A stretch of DNA of 64,000 nt, from positions 32,821,786 through 32,885,785 of the forward strand of contig OZ024724.1 of assembly GCA_964016875.1 (NCBI GenBank). The letters are read 5' to 3'. Shown here piece after piece: positions 1 to 12,442 of this stretch (position 1 is the first letter of the stretch; each line of letters starts with the position of its first letter). The stretch is from Fallopia convolvulus (lineage: Eukaryota; Streptophyta; Magnoliopsida; Caryophyllales; Polygonaceae). The notes below the pieces were generated by a model. The model was given only the letters and a program-made list of their open reading frames with translations, did no database searches and was not told the DNA's origin. A program made the position numbers and the translations under genes.

Positions 1-808
1 CAGGTGCGAAATAAGAAATAACAAGAGTCGTTGGATGAAGAAAAATCAAAGGCGCTGATCATTTCACTTTAAAAGGGAAAAAACGGCATGAGCGAATTTT
101 TAGCGAATAATTCGCGTATTTAAAAAAAAAAAAAATAGGACGTGCGCCTAGATTGTTTATCAACACTATGGATTTGTTCATTAACACATAAAAAATGGAC
201 AAATTTGTATCAAAATTGTATGTAATATGTTCATCAACACCGTGATTTTGTTCATAAAAATCAAAAGTATGACACGCGTCCAGATTGTTCATCAACACTG
301 TGATTTTGTGCATAAATGAATTATTGTTTGTGCATCAAAAGTCTATTGTTTGTATATAAAAAATGAACGAATGCGTATCGAAATTGTATGCATTCATATC
401 TGTGTATACATCATATTTAGCCGTTGATGGTGCGCGAAATAATCGCTAGATAATCAAGGTCAAATTGGTAAGAGAGAAATGTGATAAGAATGTTGCGTTA
501 CGCTTACGTGGCTAAAAAGAGTATCCATGCAATTGATGAGAGTTTTAAGTTAACTAACCACGTAGGCTTTCATGCATTTGTATGAGTATGTTTCAAAAGC
601 CAACTTGCATGGATATATGAATATATAAGTTTGTGCTCTTGAAATTGGGAAGAGGGGAATTAAGCCCATCAAAGTAACGTAAAAACATATCTGGCCCAAT
701 AATCCAACCATGGGCCTAGTCCAAACGTTCCAAACGGGTGAAAGTCTAAACGTGAAATCCGCCCCTCGTGCTTGCTTGCATGCACAATCTGACTCGTGGT
801 TGTTCTAT
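1..808. other. Intergenic DNA with a MITE-like inverted-repeat segment
   Basis: No coding gene is visible. Positions 101-116 (TAGCGAATAATTCGCG) and 432-448 form an imperfect inverted repeat, about 14 of 16 positions, around AT-rich DNA. That DNA contains several variants of a motif TTGTTCATCAACACTGTGA (about 160-310). This looks like a small non-autonomous DNA transposon, but no target duplication is clear. Positions 457-808 hold nothing I recognise. Confidence 0.35.
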
Positions 809-1045
809 TTGTTTAAATAGAAGGTTGTTCTATTTATTTACTAATTCTTTTTAAGTTAAGGTCTGTATTAGACCTTTTATTCTCTTTTCCGTTGTAAAGT
901 TTTACTTAATTTTGTTAGGTTTTAAATGGTTTCATTTACCTTGTTCTAGTGAGTTCTGTCAGGTTAAAGCTTGGGTAACTCTAGTTTAGTCCTAATCGGG
1001 GGTTACTGGCGGTAATACCTCCAGGGTAAGTAAGGGAGTGTTACA
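809..1045 (+). repeat. FAM1 copy A, truncated 5' LTR
   Basis: The segment matches the last ~240 bp of the LTRs at 4921-6498 and 47523-50100, from TGTTTAAATAGAAGG to the terminal GTGTTACA. It is followed directly by a primer binding site. The upstream 80-90 % of the LTR is missing: the homology stops abruptly near 809 and unrelated DNA takes over. This 5' truncation means the target duplication of copy A cannot be tested. Confidence 0.8.
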
Positions 1046-1049
1046 GAAG

Positions 1050-1061
1050 TGGTATCAGAGC
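1050..1061 (+). other. Primer binding site (tRNA-iMet type) of FAM1 copy A
   Basis: TGGTATCAGAGC begins four bases after the LTR end. It is the standard plant retroelement site complementary to the 3' end of initiator methionine tRNA. The same site in the same context recurs at 38417, 39550, 40684 and 41818. Confidence 0.85.
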
Positions 1062-3959
1062 TAAAAGTTCCTATGTCTTGCTTAAGATTTTCATCTTCTA
1101 TATAGAATTATGGAGAATTCTATATGGATGTTATCTTATAACCATTTATGGAAAGTGGTTAAGATTGGAAGCCAGACTCGTGAAGAGATAGAAGGAGGAA
1201 AGGGAATTGGAGAACACATGGTAACAAGTTTGTAATGACTTATGAAAAAGGTCATATGGTGGACATTTGATTCCCTGGAGATGGGAATTTATTCCGAGAA
1301 GGATCCAAAGTAAGATTAGGTGAAGATTCCTAATGTTGAATCGGTTCGAGACCAAGTTCTCAATAAATTCCTATTCTTTCTTGAGAGTCTGAATTAGGTG
1401 TACCCTCGTCGCTTCTTCTATATTAGGAAACTTCTTGTGAGATTTTGAAGTTAAGAATTTTTGTTTAAAAACGTCATGATTCAAGTATGTGAAAGAAATT
1501 GTTAATTTCTTTTCTTGATATGTGAAAGTTCAAATGTTGTCTTTAAAAAGGAAATTTTAAAGTGAGTTTCTTTGACATTGAAGTCATAAGATTAAGAGTT
1601 TTCACGAGTATATTCTTATAGGAATTTCTGAATTTTGAAATTCGAGTATCAATAGAAGTTTGGAGTTGGAACCTCTACTTCTTAATGTTAAGATTGGGAA
1701 AATCTTACAAGTCTTGAGTGATCCTAAAAGATCAGTATGGATCATAAAATGATGTAAAAGAATATCTTGAAAAGAAAAGGACTACATTTGGAAACTTTCT
1801 TCAACAATTGTGTTTGTGACTCTGTAGTATAGAATCATGGATATTCTATATTTTCTTTGTCCAGTGGGAAGTTAAAGAGCTTTGAAGTGCTTAAGTGTTG
1901 GATCGATTGAATTGTTAATCTATTGGAAAATGCAATTCAATTTTTAACCTGGTAGTGTTCCAACTCGGATTATCATATATGTTGCTATCCTTTGAGTTAA
2001 GAGGATTGAGAATCCTAAATGGAACGGGAATTTCTTATGGTTATAGTAAGAAAGAAAGGGAGAATGTTGGTTCAGTTTAAGTTGTGAACAAGTGGTTAAT
2101 CATCAAGGTTGTTGTGAATAAGGTTGATTGGTCAAAATGGATTGAACAGGTAAAAGTTCATCAGTAATGTGTTTATGTTCAATTAACTACTTGGCACAAG
2201 TGTTAATTGATTACATGGGTTGTTGATATTCCGATGATTAACCTATGTGACAACGTTATTGGAGTTTCGTTGTATGATACCCAACTTGGGATAATGAGAA
2301 AAGACTTAACGAATGGTTTTTAGTATGAGTTGGTAATCATATAACTTTCTCTCAAGTGAAGTTATTGAGATTCAAGGACGAGAGTTTTCTTGTATAGCCA
2401 ATTGCTATATCAACTACTTTGTAAAAATCTTTTGAGTTAGTACGTCCTTGGTATCTTATACCATTTAAGGAGTATGGTCAAACTTCCCAAAACAATTCGA
2501 TTATAAGTAAAGAAATTTGGTAAGATTCTTTACAAATCTGTGTTGCTCTCTAAAGAGCATGGAGTAACTCCGTACTTCTCTAAAATTTTGGGATTGTTTT
2601 CAGTCAATGATTATTGGAATTCTCTAAGCAGTTTGCTAGTAGTTCATCTTGGATGACGTCATGACCTAAGAAAGTCATTGCCTTTTTAACAGAATTGTCC
2701 TTGAAAGTAAGTTGATATGGACTCCTGGGATGGAACCCTTTCTAAGGAATGATATTATAGTAATCCTTTCTTTGGAGTAAAGGATGTACTAGTAATTTCT
2801 CCATTAGTTGTTATTTGTTTTCATATTGTCTTGAAAACTTAAATCTTTTTGAGATAAGATAGTCAAGTGAGGACTTTAAGCAGAACTCCAATGGGTCTGG
2901 AGTTTGGATATGTAAATTAGTATTAATATTCAATCTCAGCCTGATAAGTTGTTGGATATAGAGAGTGGGCACGTGAGGATAAGTTTTTAATCCTAAGAGT
3001 TAAATTGCTCAACAAGTCAGAATGTTAAGAGAAGTCTAAACAGTTCTTTGATGAAAAAGACTGAAAATTGTCAATGGAGACAATTTTATTGGAAATTATT
3101 GGACTAAAGGTATTATTGTCCAATATGTTGGTATAGTAATGCATAAGAGTTTAGTTTGAAGTGGTTGAGTAAGATAACTACTTTTGAATGTCAGTATGCC
3201 CAAGCTAAGTTTTGGTTGAGAAAAGGGTGTAAAGGATTGACAAGATAGGTTATTATCTTGTCATGTGTTGGATAAGTTTCATATTCTTGGTTAAAGTAAT
3301 ACTGAGATTTTATCTCAAAAAGGAAAATTGAGTAAAGATTTTAAGTAATCCTTGTAAAGAAAATAATTTGAGAAGGAATAAAGGTTTAGTTTGGATGATA
3401 ACAAGGTTGTGTGAATACTCCTAGGATTTTATTCAAAATCTGTTGACCAGATCAAGGAAAAGTATTATGGGAAAGTAATATTATTTAAGATCAATGGAGA
3501 AGATCAAGAAGGTAAGACACCGGGATTTGTTATTCAAAATTATGGATTGGTTGGTTTCAAAACTGTTCATGTGTATCTGTTGTTGTTGAGCTTTGAAAGC
3601 TTATTTCAAAGGAATCATATTTATTTGCTTAATTGGTTCATCTTGGAACAAGTAAATGTATAAGGATTTAAGATAAAACTTTTGATGGATTGACATGAAG
3701 CGAAATGTCACCAAGTTCGTTTTGATATGTTTGGTTTGTTTGGAAGTCCTGATTGAGCATAGAAGACCAGATGAAATGTTATAATCTCTTCCTGTTTCAG
3801 GATAGAAATGGGAAGATGTTACAATGGATTCTTGTCATTAGTTGTTCAAGACTTAATGAAAGAAAAATGCAATATGGAGGTTGTTAAGAAACTCACCTAG
3901 AGTGTTCTTTTTAATGCAATTAAGATGACTTAAAGAGTACATAAGTTAGCTGAGGTGTT

Positions 3960-4502
3960 CATGTATGAAGTTTTTCATCTTCATAAAACTCCAAAGACTA
4001 TTATCTCTGATTGAGATGGATGGGTCATGCCAAAGTTTTGGAAAGAAGTAACATCAAGCTTTGTGGATTGAATTGAATTTTAGTGTTGGCTTTCCTCAAA
4101 AAAGTGATGAACAATGCAACGAACCAAATTCAAACTCCCGAGGATATGTATTCTGGATTCCACACAAGTTGAAATGGTAATTTGAGTTTGAGTGACTTCA
4201 CATACAAGAATTTTGAGTTCACGATAAAGAAAATGACTCTTTTTGAGGCTTTCTAAGGCCGGAAGTGTTGGTTGTCAATTTGTTGGAATGACAATACTGA
4301 CAAAGTTCTTCATGGGCCAGATTTGGCCAAGAGAACAACAACTGATATCGCACTAACACGTTCAAGGGTGCTAACTGCTCAAAAGCAACAACAGTTGTGT
4401 GTTGTGCTAAAGCGAGAGCATGTTAAGTTCATTGTAAAGAACAACGTTTTTGTTCTGGTATCCCGCCTTGAAAGGCATATTCCGCTGGGGAAAGCGAGAT
4501 AA
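3960..4502 (+). pseudogene. FAM1 copy A integrase remnant
   Basis: Translation shows fragments of a gypsy integrase. First comes a core stretch resembling LH-x-TPKTIISD followed by an in-frame TGA where families usually have Arg (around 4009-4020), then PKFWKE. Further on is the post-core region: LHGPDLAKRTTTDIALTRSR, LTAQKQQQL and KREHVKFIVKNNVFVLVS (open frame 4272-4502). The last part corresponds to the conserved segment just before the chromodomain position in plant gypsy polyproteins. Stops and frameshifts break it. Copy B (46470-47108) carries the same TGA at the same codon. Confidence 0.7.
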
Positions 4503-4920
4503 CGTAAATGCTCGCCATGTTGGATTTTTTCAAGATACTAGAAAGAACTGGTAAACTTGATTAATAGTTGGTATTGCCACCTTCAGTGCATTCTATCCGT
4601 AATGTCTTCGTGAATAGGAAGAATACCTTTGAGTAGGTTACCTTGGAATAAAAATTTGGAGATAAAGAAAAGACTTGAGAAATTAGGCAAGAAATGCTGA
4701 GTCATTTTCCAAAGTTCATGAATGTTGTAAATAAGAAGTTTGATAACTAAGCAATGGTTGTTTTGTGCCTAGTACAGAAGTAACAGCATTTTTTTAAGGG
4801 GGTACTACAAACTTCTGTATAGGTTTGTAATGGTTGTATGTATGTATGCTTATGCTATCCTTCCTTATGATCTGAGTTCTCCTTGGTTTCGAGGACGAAA
4901 CCATTTTTAAGGGGTACTAA

Positions 4921-6498
4921 TGTAATAACTGTGGTTTTTAAGGATATTTTTGAATTTTTCTCGGATATCCTTTTTAACCTTTTTGTTCGTTTTAACGCTT
5001 AATCCAATATTTTGTTGGAGATTAAATCCTAGAAAATTCTTGGTGATATCCTTAAATCACAAAGAAATGATTTTATGGATCGGTGTGAATTTTAGGATTT
5101 TTCAGTGGAAAAAGAATATTTATTGGATATGCCGTCTTTTTAATTATGTACCAGAAAGTATTTAAAATACGAAACGGAAGCCTTAAAAATTGAAGGTAGC
5201 GTGATAAAATCATGGAAAATTGATTTTATTGGTCCACATAAATTACGGGACGTTTCTCATTTAGTAAGTTTTTTCACCCGATGTACATAATTTTACCGCT
5301 TTAACGCGAGTCCCGTTCCGAGACGGGTTTTGTTTTTAAAAGCCACCTTTTTCTTGCCTTAATACTGAAGGAACCAAAGAGATAAGAGGATTAGGTTGGA
5401 ACGACGGGCTTGGGAAAAATGAATTATTTCTCCACCGGCATATCATTCTGCTTTATCAAAGGAAACCAGAAAGTTTTGGATGGAACGACGACAGACTAGG
5501 AGAACGACTCACCTTCACCACCGGCAATCTTCTCTGCCCCGTCTTCCGCCTCCTCTGTCCAGCTCACCTGCTGCCCCACTATGCAGCAGCAGCTTGAATT
5601 AGAGGAAGAATCAGGACGTCGACGGACTTGAAGAGCTGAATTCTTCACCGCCGGCGAAAGTCTTCTCTGCCCAGCTCACCACCAGCTCCTCAGCCTTCCC
5701 TTCTTCATTTTTTGATGGGTTCTTGCTGCTGCAGAACCAGAATCATGAGAGGAACCAGAACCAACGAGAATCATGGCGGGACGACGACGGACTCGGGAGG
5801 AAAGAACTCATTGTCGGCTGTCTTCTTTGCCTCGCGTGTGATGCCGCCGGCGACCGTCAACTCCTCCGACCACCACCCACCGCAAGGGCTACCTCCGGCC
5901 AATACTCGACCACCCTTTGTCTTGGGGATCGAGCCACTATCGAGCCAAACGAGCCATGGGCTCGAGTGAAGGTTCAAACCGCTCGAGAAACGGACGTCAG
6001 GATCTTCAGTTATAGCGAATACAAGTTTTGATACCGATTGGCAGAAGGATGATAAAGATTACTGTTGGAATTGCTAAGGACGTTGAGCACGGCTTCTAAG
6101 GTTCTTCTTGGAAGTTGATTCATGAGGCGGATTCAGAAGTTGAAGCTCCAAAAGTTGAAGAAAGGTTTCCAATGGCTATACTTGAGTGAAGATCATGGTT
6201 GAACTACTTCAAGCAAAGTTGAGTTTCAGAAATAAGACTTAAGAAAGACTTGATAAAGATTTTGTTTAAATAGAAGGTTGTTCTATTTATTTACTAATTC
6301 TTTTTAAGTTAAGGCTTGTATAAGACCTTTTATTCTCTTTTCCGCTGTAAAGTTTTACTTACTTTTGTTAGGTTTTAAATGGTTTCATTTACCTTGTTCT
6401 AGTGAGTTCTGTCAAGTTAAAGTCTTGGGTAAGTCTAGTTTAGTCCTAATCGGGGTTACTGGCGGTAATACCTCCAAGGTAAGTAAGGGGATGTTACA
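4921..6498 (+). repeat. FAM1 copy A 3' LTR, spliced (intronless) form
   Basis: This 1578-bp LTR begins TGTAATAACTGTGG, just after the polypurine tract, and ends GATGTTACA; the termini are the short inverted repeat TGTAA...TTACA. Compared with the LTR fragment at 11564-14321 it lacks three segments. The junctions are at 5971/5972, 6044/6045 and 6100/6101, giving joined blocks of 73 bp (5972-6044) and 56 bp (6045-6100). The missing segments in the other copies begin GT, GT and GC and all end AG, as introns do. A (CA)n microsatellite starts in the last bases (6496-6514). No conserved reading frame crosses the junctions. Confidence 0.9.
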
Positions 6499-8241
6499 CA
6501 CACACACACACACACTGTTCTATGTCGTTATACAAAAACATATGTCACTCTAACTTATATTACAACACAAATGTCAAAGATGCAAAATGAGGAGGAGAAG
6601 GTTGCATTGAGCTTCAGCCGGCCGACCTGTAGGAATGTGACCTCTAACAGAGACACACGTCAGCAAAACTGGCTGAACCTGAAAAATTATTTTGCGATTT
6701 ACGTGAGTCACATACTTATGAATATAATGAATTATTTCACATAGAGTCAAACATTTAGTCCATGTACATATACATACATATTATGTATATATATATATCA
6801 TATATGAATTTACTATGCAAGTGCAAATGCTGATGTATCCGATTTATTATTCTGGGAACTGTGCAAGCCTGAATCTGCCCCGGATTTCCATATACCGACT
6901 TTTTTCTATATACGACTTTTTTCCTTTACCGTCTGTTAGGCATCTTAGGCCTCATTTGCTCATATATACCATCTCTTAAGCATCTTAGGCTTCATTATGA
7001 CCCTTAGGTCTCCTCTGTATACAAATTCAGGGCAAGACAGTCACAGGTCCTTTTAATCTTATTGCAATATGCTATGCAATAAAGTGCATCCTGTAATCAT
7101 ATATCATATGTCATCTGCTAACATACTTTATGTGCAAATAACTCTAGAAATTTCAGAGCTATCACATATAACACATATATCCATATAATTCATATAACAC
7201 ATATATCCATATAGCACATATAACACATATATCACATATATCCATATAGCACATATAACACATAGGGTTTAATCTCCAGTCTATGCTCACATATATCCAA
7301 ATAGCACATGCTGCACACATAGGGTTGAATCTCCGGTATATACTCACCTGTTTAGGATAGATACTATATTTCTCCCCTTTGACTCTGACCACGATCTATT
7401 ACTTGTGCTTCTGTATGTAGCCCAATCCAAGTTAGGCTATTTATTCTTATAAACTCTAACCCTAAATGCAATAAAATGTCAGTATGCGTTATAACTTTTT
7501 GTGCATAATTCCAAATCCTTTAAAACTTGACAATAATAAACTATATATATGAAAGAACATTTTTCTAGTTCAAACCTTTTTGTAAAACTTGATCAAGGGT
7601 CTCCAAAAAACATTACAAAATGAAACCCTAAAATTACTCCAAAATCTTTTTCTGAATATAAATCCAATATCGAAAACACCCTCTGAGAACTATAAATTGA
7701 CTGATTTTCAAATCAAAATCAAATGTAGATCTAGATCTGAAAAAATCACTGAAATCCAAATAAACCATTAACTAATTAAAAGTTACCAAACCACGCTTGC
7801 ATTTTAAAATTAAAACCCGTTAGAAGAGATCTTGCACCAAAAGAACAAAACAAGATTCGACAGTACCAAACTAATTTTTCTGTCTCTTCTTTCTTTCGTA
7901 CTCTCTATCTTTTTCTTTCTCTGATGTTTCCTTAACATTGACTAATACAAGAGAATATGTATATATATATCTCGTTGAAGTCGGCAAAAATTAAGGAAAA
8001 TTACGTTTTTCACCCTCAAAACTCCTTTACTACAAACTTTACCCTGAAATAATTATTTATTAACTTTTAATTAAAAACTTTTTAAAATATAATAAACTTA
8101 ATTTGAAAATAAATATTACTTTTAAAAATTCACTATATATCATGTCAATATGCTATGCATATGCTATTGAAATTATAGCTATTGACATTATATGAATGCA
8201 AATGACATATGCACTTTGGTCAGGGATGTTACAAAAACAAT
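6499..8241. repeat. Repeat-derived intergenic DNA with two short tandem repeats
   Basis: No gene is visible. It contains a (CA)n tract at 6496-6514 and a degenerate tandem repeat of ATCCATATAGCACATATAAC and variants at about 7160-7270. GGGATGTTACA at 8223-8233 looks like an LTR terminus, but I cannot find its partner. Confidence 0.4.
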
Positions 8242-8250
8242 CGATATTTT

Positions 8251-9356
8251 GAAATGTATACTAGTAAATGATTATAATTATGTATGTTAATCGCTTTTCT
8301 AAACATTGACACCAACCGATACACTATGACCATGGGATAGTCAGAAAGGCGGAAACATCCCTTGGCGTAGTTGTATGTTAAGGTGGGTCCCTTCAAAATC
8401 ATAATAAAATATTTTGACAAGTGCTCTAGTGGAGGCTTGACCAGGGGTAAGAAGGAATATTATGGGTGATAGATGGTTCAAACTCTCGATAGAGTTTATG
8501 CCGCCGTGCACCTAGTGATTCGGATAAATGGTCGAGTTGATGTCGTCGTTCACAGACCCCGAGTTGATTGGAGGATATTTTTATTACTATAAAATTTATA
8601 TTGATAGTTAAGAGCTGATGTGGAATGTGGTTGACCTGATGTAGAGATGAAAGGATGTTGCTGAATGAGAATTGAAGAGTTGAGATTGAACTATTATTGA
8701 TGCGAAAGATGAGTGAAGTGATACTAAAGGAAACTGATATATTATTATGCGTTCTATGGCTTTAAGTATTATTATTATGTGCATTTTATGGTTATAAGTA
8801 TTGTTGTGCGGCTGTTTGTTGTTGTGAATATACTATATGTGAACTATTCTAATACAATGCTTAATGTGTAATTTGATAAATTGATTTTGCTATTGCATAT
8901 TGTGTTTACTATTTAATGCATATTGAAAATATTAGCTAACCCTTTGGGGATTTGCTTTCCAGATCCAGCTAAGGATTAGGAGCAAGAAACCCATAATAGA
9001 ACCTCGACAAAATAATGATACGAGTCGTTGAAGGCCGTGTCATTAGGTTTGGGTTCAATTGCGAGTTTTTAAGGATTCTCATTTTTCTATCTTTTTGTAT
9101 AATGTGTGGTTTTTATAAGGAAATGGTGGTGAGATGTTAAACAAATATTTGCAGGTGGTGTTGTAAGTTATGTGGTTTGGGTTCATGCATGTTTTCTGTA
9201 CTTGGATTTTATAAATACAGGTTGGATGTTTTATTTATGTTTTCTCGTCGTGCCCGAGTTGCAAAATTCAAGTGAACTCGTTGTCAAATTAGACTAGGTA
9301 GTACCCGATGAGGTCTACTACCGAGTAGCACCCCGGATTAAAGACGGGTGTTACAC
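8251..9356. mobile_element. Unclassified insertion flanked by a 9-bp direct repeat
   Basis: The 1106-bp segment is flanked by exact copies of CGATATTTT (8242-8250 and 9357-9365). Its right end, ACGGGTGTTACAC, resembles a gypsy LTR end, which would suggest a solo LTR. However, the left end (GAAATGTATAC) has no matching TGTAACA and no terminal inverted repeat. A 9-bp duplication would suit a Mutator-like element, while the right end suits an LTR. No reading frame is recognisable. Confidence 0.35.
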
Positions 9357-10410
9357 CGATATTTTATGACAAAATTATAACCTTTCTTCATGTTTTCCAT
9401 CAAACTTTTACATACAAGATATCATATTTTTGGTAAAAGAGTTGTTTAGCTTCATAAGTTGCTGCTAATTTATTATAAATATCTGATATCTTCCTATGGC
9501 AACTCATTGTTTTAGCTACATAAGTTGTGCTCATTTATTCTAAATATATAATATGCTAAATATCTTAGTAATTATTCGTAGAATATAATATTGTGCATCT
9601 ATCAAAATCTTTTGTTGTTTGTCCTATCAAATCAAATTAAGTTTGTTATCATTTCAATTCTATGTATTATCACGTTAGATTTTATCCTAATAATTTAGTT
9701 TAGAATGTGATCTAATATTTTCCAATTAAAAAAATAAATAGTAAATATTAAAATTCTTTCAGTAGAGATTTGATCTCATGGATATAGTTAGAATTTTTCC
9801 CGGTATGTAAATTTGTCCAACTAATTTACGTTATAATTTTTAACAAACTAAGATCATCTAATATTTTCATATAAAATACATTTAAATGTTTAGTTGATGT
9901 TGCTTGAAGACAATTAGGAATAACGTAAGATCATTTGAGATTTTCCAGTACACACAAATACAGGGAGAGCAAGTGTATTCTGTACGCAAACAATGATGGC
10001 ATCCAACCCTAACCCAAGTCGAGCTCCAATGACTTCGAGACGCCCTAGGCCATGGCGCTCTCTTGGTGCGCTCGTGCCACGACACGACCCTCTTGGCCTA
10101 GCCAAGCCACATCGGTGTCTATCTATTTTATTATTATTTATGTTGCATAACTTTATTATATTATATGTTTTATTTATCTTGTAGAAGACATGTGGATGAT
10201 GGTATGCTTACCGATGCTAATCCAAGTTTAGTTTTCAAGAGTTGCCTATATAAGGCCCTCTATGTTGTTTGATGAATCGGTTTTAGTTAATTGGAAATTG
10301 AGATTAATCTTTCCATTAGCCTTTACTCTGTTTGAATCTCACACCTCTCATTCTCTCTTGTTCTTGCAAATTGTCATTCAATCATACTAACTCCAACAAC
10401 ACCGTCCTAG

Positions 10411-10787
10411 TAGTCATGGCCAAAGGTGCGGGCCGGCCCGGCCCGCACCAGCCCAGCCCGCCCATCTGGGCCAAATTGGCACGGCCCGGCCAGCCCGCGG
10501 GCCAAACCCGCCCGGGCCATGGGCTGGCCTGGGTTGGGGAATTGTGGCCCGGCCCGGTCGGGCCCGGACCAGCCCGGCCCGGTCGGGCCCGGACCAGCCC
10601 AGCCCGGCCCGGATAATTTATGTATTAAAAAAATAAAAAATAAAGGACCGAGCTTATATATATCAGCCCGGCCCGGCCCGGGGCCCGGCCCGCTCCAGCC
10701 CGGTACAATACCGGGCCGGTCCCGGGCCCTACTTCTCCGGCCCGGCCCGGTGGTGGCCCGACCCAGCCCGGCCCGTGTCCATCTCTA
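10411..10787. mobile_element. hAT-type MITE with GGCCCGG subterminal repeats
   Basis: The 377-bp element is flanked by an exact 8-bp target duplication CGTCCTAG (10403-10410 and 10788-10795), the length made by hAT transposases. Its ends are imperfect 12-bp inverted repeats, TAGTCATGGCCA and, on the other strand, TAGAGATGGACA. Inside, both sides are packed with GGCCCGGCCCG in direct and inverted orientation around a short AT-rich centre (10615-10665). It has no coding capacity. Open frames of 94-124 codons across it are only low-complexity Pro/Gly/Ala/Arg. Confidence 0.85.
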
Positions 10788-11053
10788 CGTCCTAGTCTAG
10801 ATCTCGATCCAACGACGATGTTTTAGATTCGAACCAATTGAATTTGGCACCCTAGTGTCCTGTCGAGTCTTCACAAGAATCTGGTCGTTCCATTGGCACA
10901 CCTTCCTAGTGCCAAGGCTTGAACCCCGGCGCACCAGCGCACTCACACCGCCGCTGCAACTACCACCGCAAGGGCGCACCTAGATCTCCTCTTCGGCGTT
11001 TGTTCGTGTGGATCTCGGGAAGGCTTACAGGGAAGATTCTTGGAGTTATCAAT

Positions 11054-11067
11054 TGGTATCAAAGCCA
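11054..11067 (+). other. Primer binding site (tRNA-iMet type)
   Basis: TGGTATCAAAGCCA differs at one base from the usual TGGTATCAGAGCCA. It marks the LTR/internal boundary of the retroelement remnant at 9366-11563. Confidence 0.6.
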
Positions 11068-12442
11068 CTTGTTAGTCACTCTAAAACTCTCGTAGATCCA
11101 CATTTAAACCATGTCATTTGTTCAATTCGAATTGCTTGCCTTTGCTCTTCATTATGATGGCCAATATTGCTTGATCTTCTTGTTGACTTTGTTGCTGTTT
11201 TTTGGGAAGATTTTTGGCCGATAATCACCCTCCATTTCAGTCATAGAAATCCCCAAAATTTTGGCCTCAATCAAGGCCAACTCAGCCTTCAATCAATCGG
11301 CCAAATTTAACTATACTTGTCATGTTTAACTTCTTGTTTTAAGGGATTTGATTAGCCATCTTTGGAGCAATTAACCTCATTTCAAAATATGTTAATAATG
11401 GTTGATATTCCTTGCTAAAATCATGGCCACACCTGCTGGACCAAGACTCCATTCGACCGAACCACAAGCAAACCCAAACTGAACTTAAATCGCCCTAGTT
11501 TGACACATAAGGCTAGTAGCCTTTAAAAAAATAATAAAAAATCATAACAAGGTGATTCGAAGATGTAATAACTATGGTTTTTGAGGATATTTTTGAATTT
11601 TTATCGGATATCTTTTTAACCTTTTTGTCCGTTTTAACGCTTAATCCAATATTTTTATTGGAGATTAAATCCTAGAAAATTCTTGGTGATATCCTAAAAT
11701 CACAAAGAAATGATTTTATGGATCGGTGTGAATTCTAGGATTTTTCAGTGGAAAAAGAATATTTATTGGATAAGCCGTCTTTTAAATTATGTATTGTAAG
11801 GGATTTAAAATACGAAACGGAAGCCTTAAAAATTGAAGGTAGCAAGATAAAATCAAAGAAAATTGGTTTTATTGGTCTACATAATTTACAGGACGTTTTT
11901 CGTTTAGTAAGTTTTTCCACCCTAGGTACATAATTTTACCGCTTTAACGCGAGTTCCGTTCTGAGACAGAAAAATTCCATTAGACCGACTTCCAATTCTT
12001 AGTGGGGAAGGAAAGCTGATGTCTTTCTTTGGATAGGTTCTGCGTTTATTTTTTTTGGTTAGAATCAGAGGGTACGAGAATGAGGATGAACGACGGACTT
12101 GGGGAGCTGAATTCTCCACCGCCGATTACACCCTCTTCCCCCGCCCTCTCTGCCTCGCCTTGCTTCCTCCACCAGCCCCTGCGCCTCATCTTCCTCCTCT
12201 CCTTGGACTCGAGCTGAGGCAAAAAAACCAGAACCATGAAAGAATCAGGCGGAGCGAATGGCTTGGGAGAAAGAATTCACACCGTCGGTTGTCTTCGTTG
12301 CCTCACCAAACGTCGTCGGCGGCGATCACCTCTGCTCTGACCACCACCCATCACGAGGGTTACTTCCGGGCAATGCTTAGCCACCCTCGAGCTTGGGGAT
12401 CGAGCCACTATCGAGCTAAACGAGCCATGGGCTCGAGTGAAG

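Larger units (their letters stand above)
1046..4920 (+). mobile_element. FAM1 copy A internal region, decayed Ty3/gypsy
   Basis: This is the 3.9-kb internal region between the truncated 5' LTR and the 3' LTR. It has no long open frame. It aligns by eye with the internal region of copy B (41830-47522), but lacks about 1.8 kb of it (roughly 43150-44930 in B, joined here near 2330-2420). Only the integrase end can still be recognised as coding (see 3960-4502). Just before the 3' LTR, the purine-rich AAGGGGTACTAA is the probable polypurine tract. Confidence 0.75.
9366..11563 (+). mobile_element. LTR-retrotransposon remnant with a primer binding site
   Basis: TGGTATCAAAGCCA at 11054-11067 is a tRNA-iMet type primer site, so an LTR probably ends near 11050. 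The LTR body appears to reach back past the hAT MITE inserted at 10411. Downstream (11111 onward) a short frame opens (MSFVQFELLAFALHYDG) and soon ends, as expected for a decayed gag. The LTR start was not located. The region is interrupted at 11564 by a FAM1 LTR. Confidence 0.5.

Noticed and set aside
5723..6031. 102-codon frame crossing a spliced junction in the intronless LTR
   Set aside because: The corresponding frame is different or broken in the LTRs at 11564 and 47523, so there is no sign of a conserved protein.
7162..7392. Minus-strand frame with repeated MCYMDIC-like words
   Set aside because: It arises from the CACATATATCCATATAG tandem repeat and has no family resemblance.
10332..10800. 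Pro/Gly/Arg-rich frames of 94 and 124 codons
   Set aside because: They are low-complexity translations of the GGCCCGG arrays of the hAT MITE.
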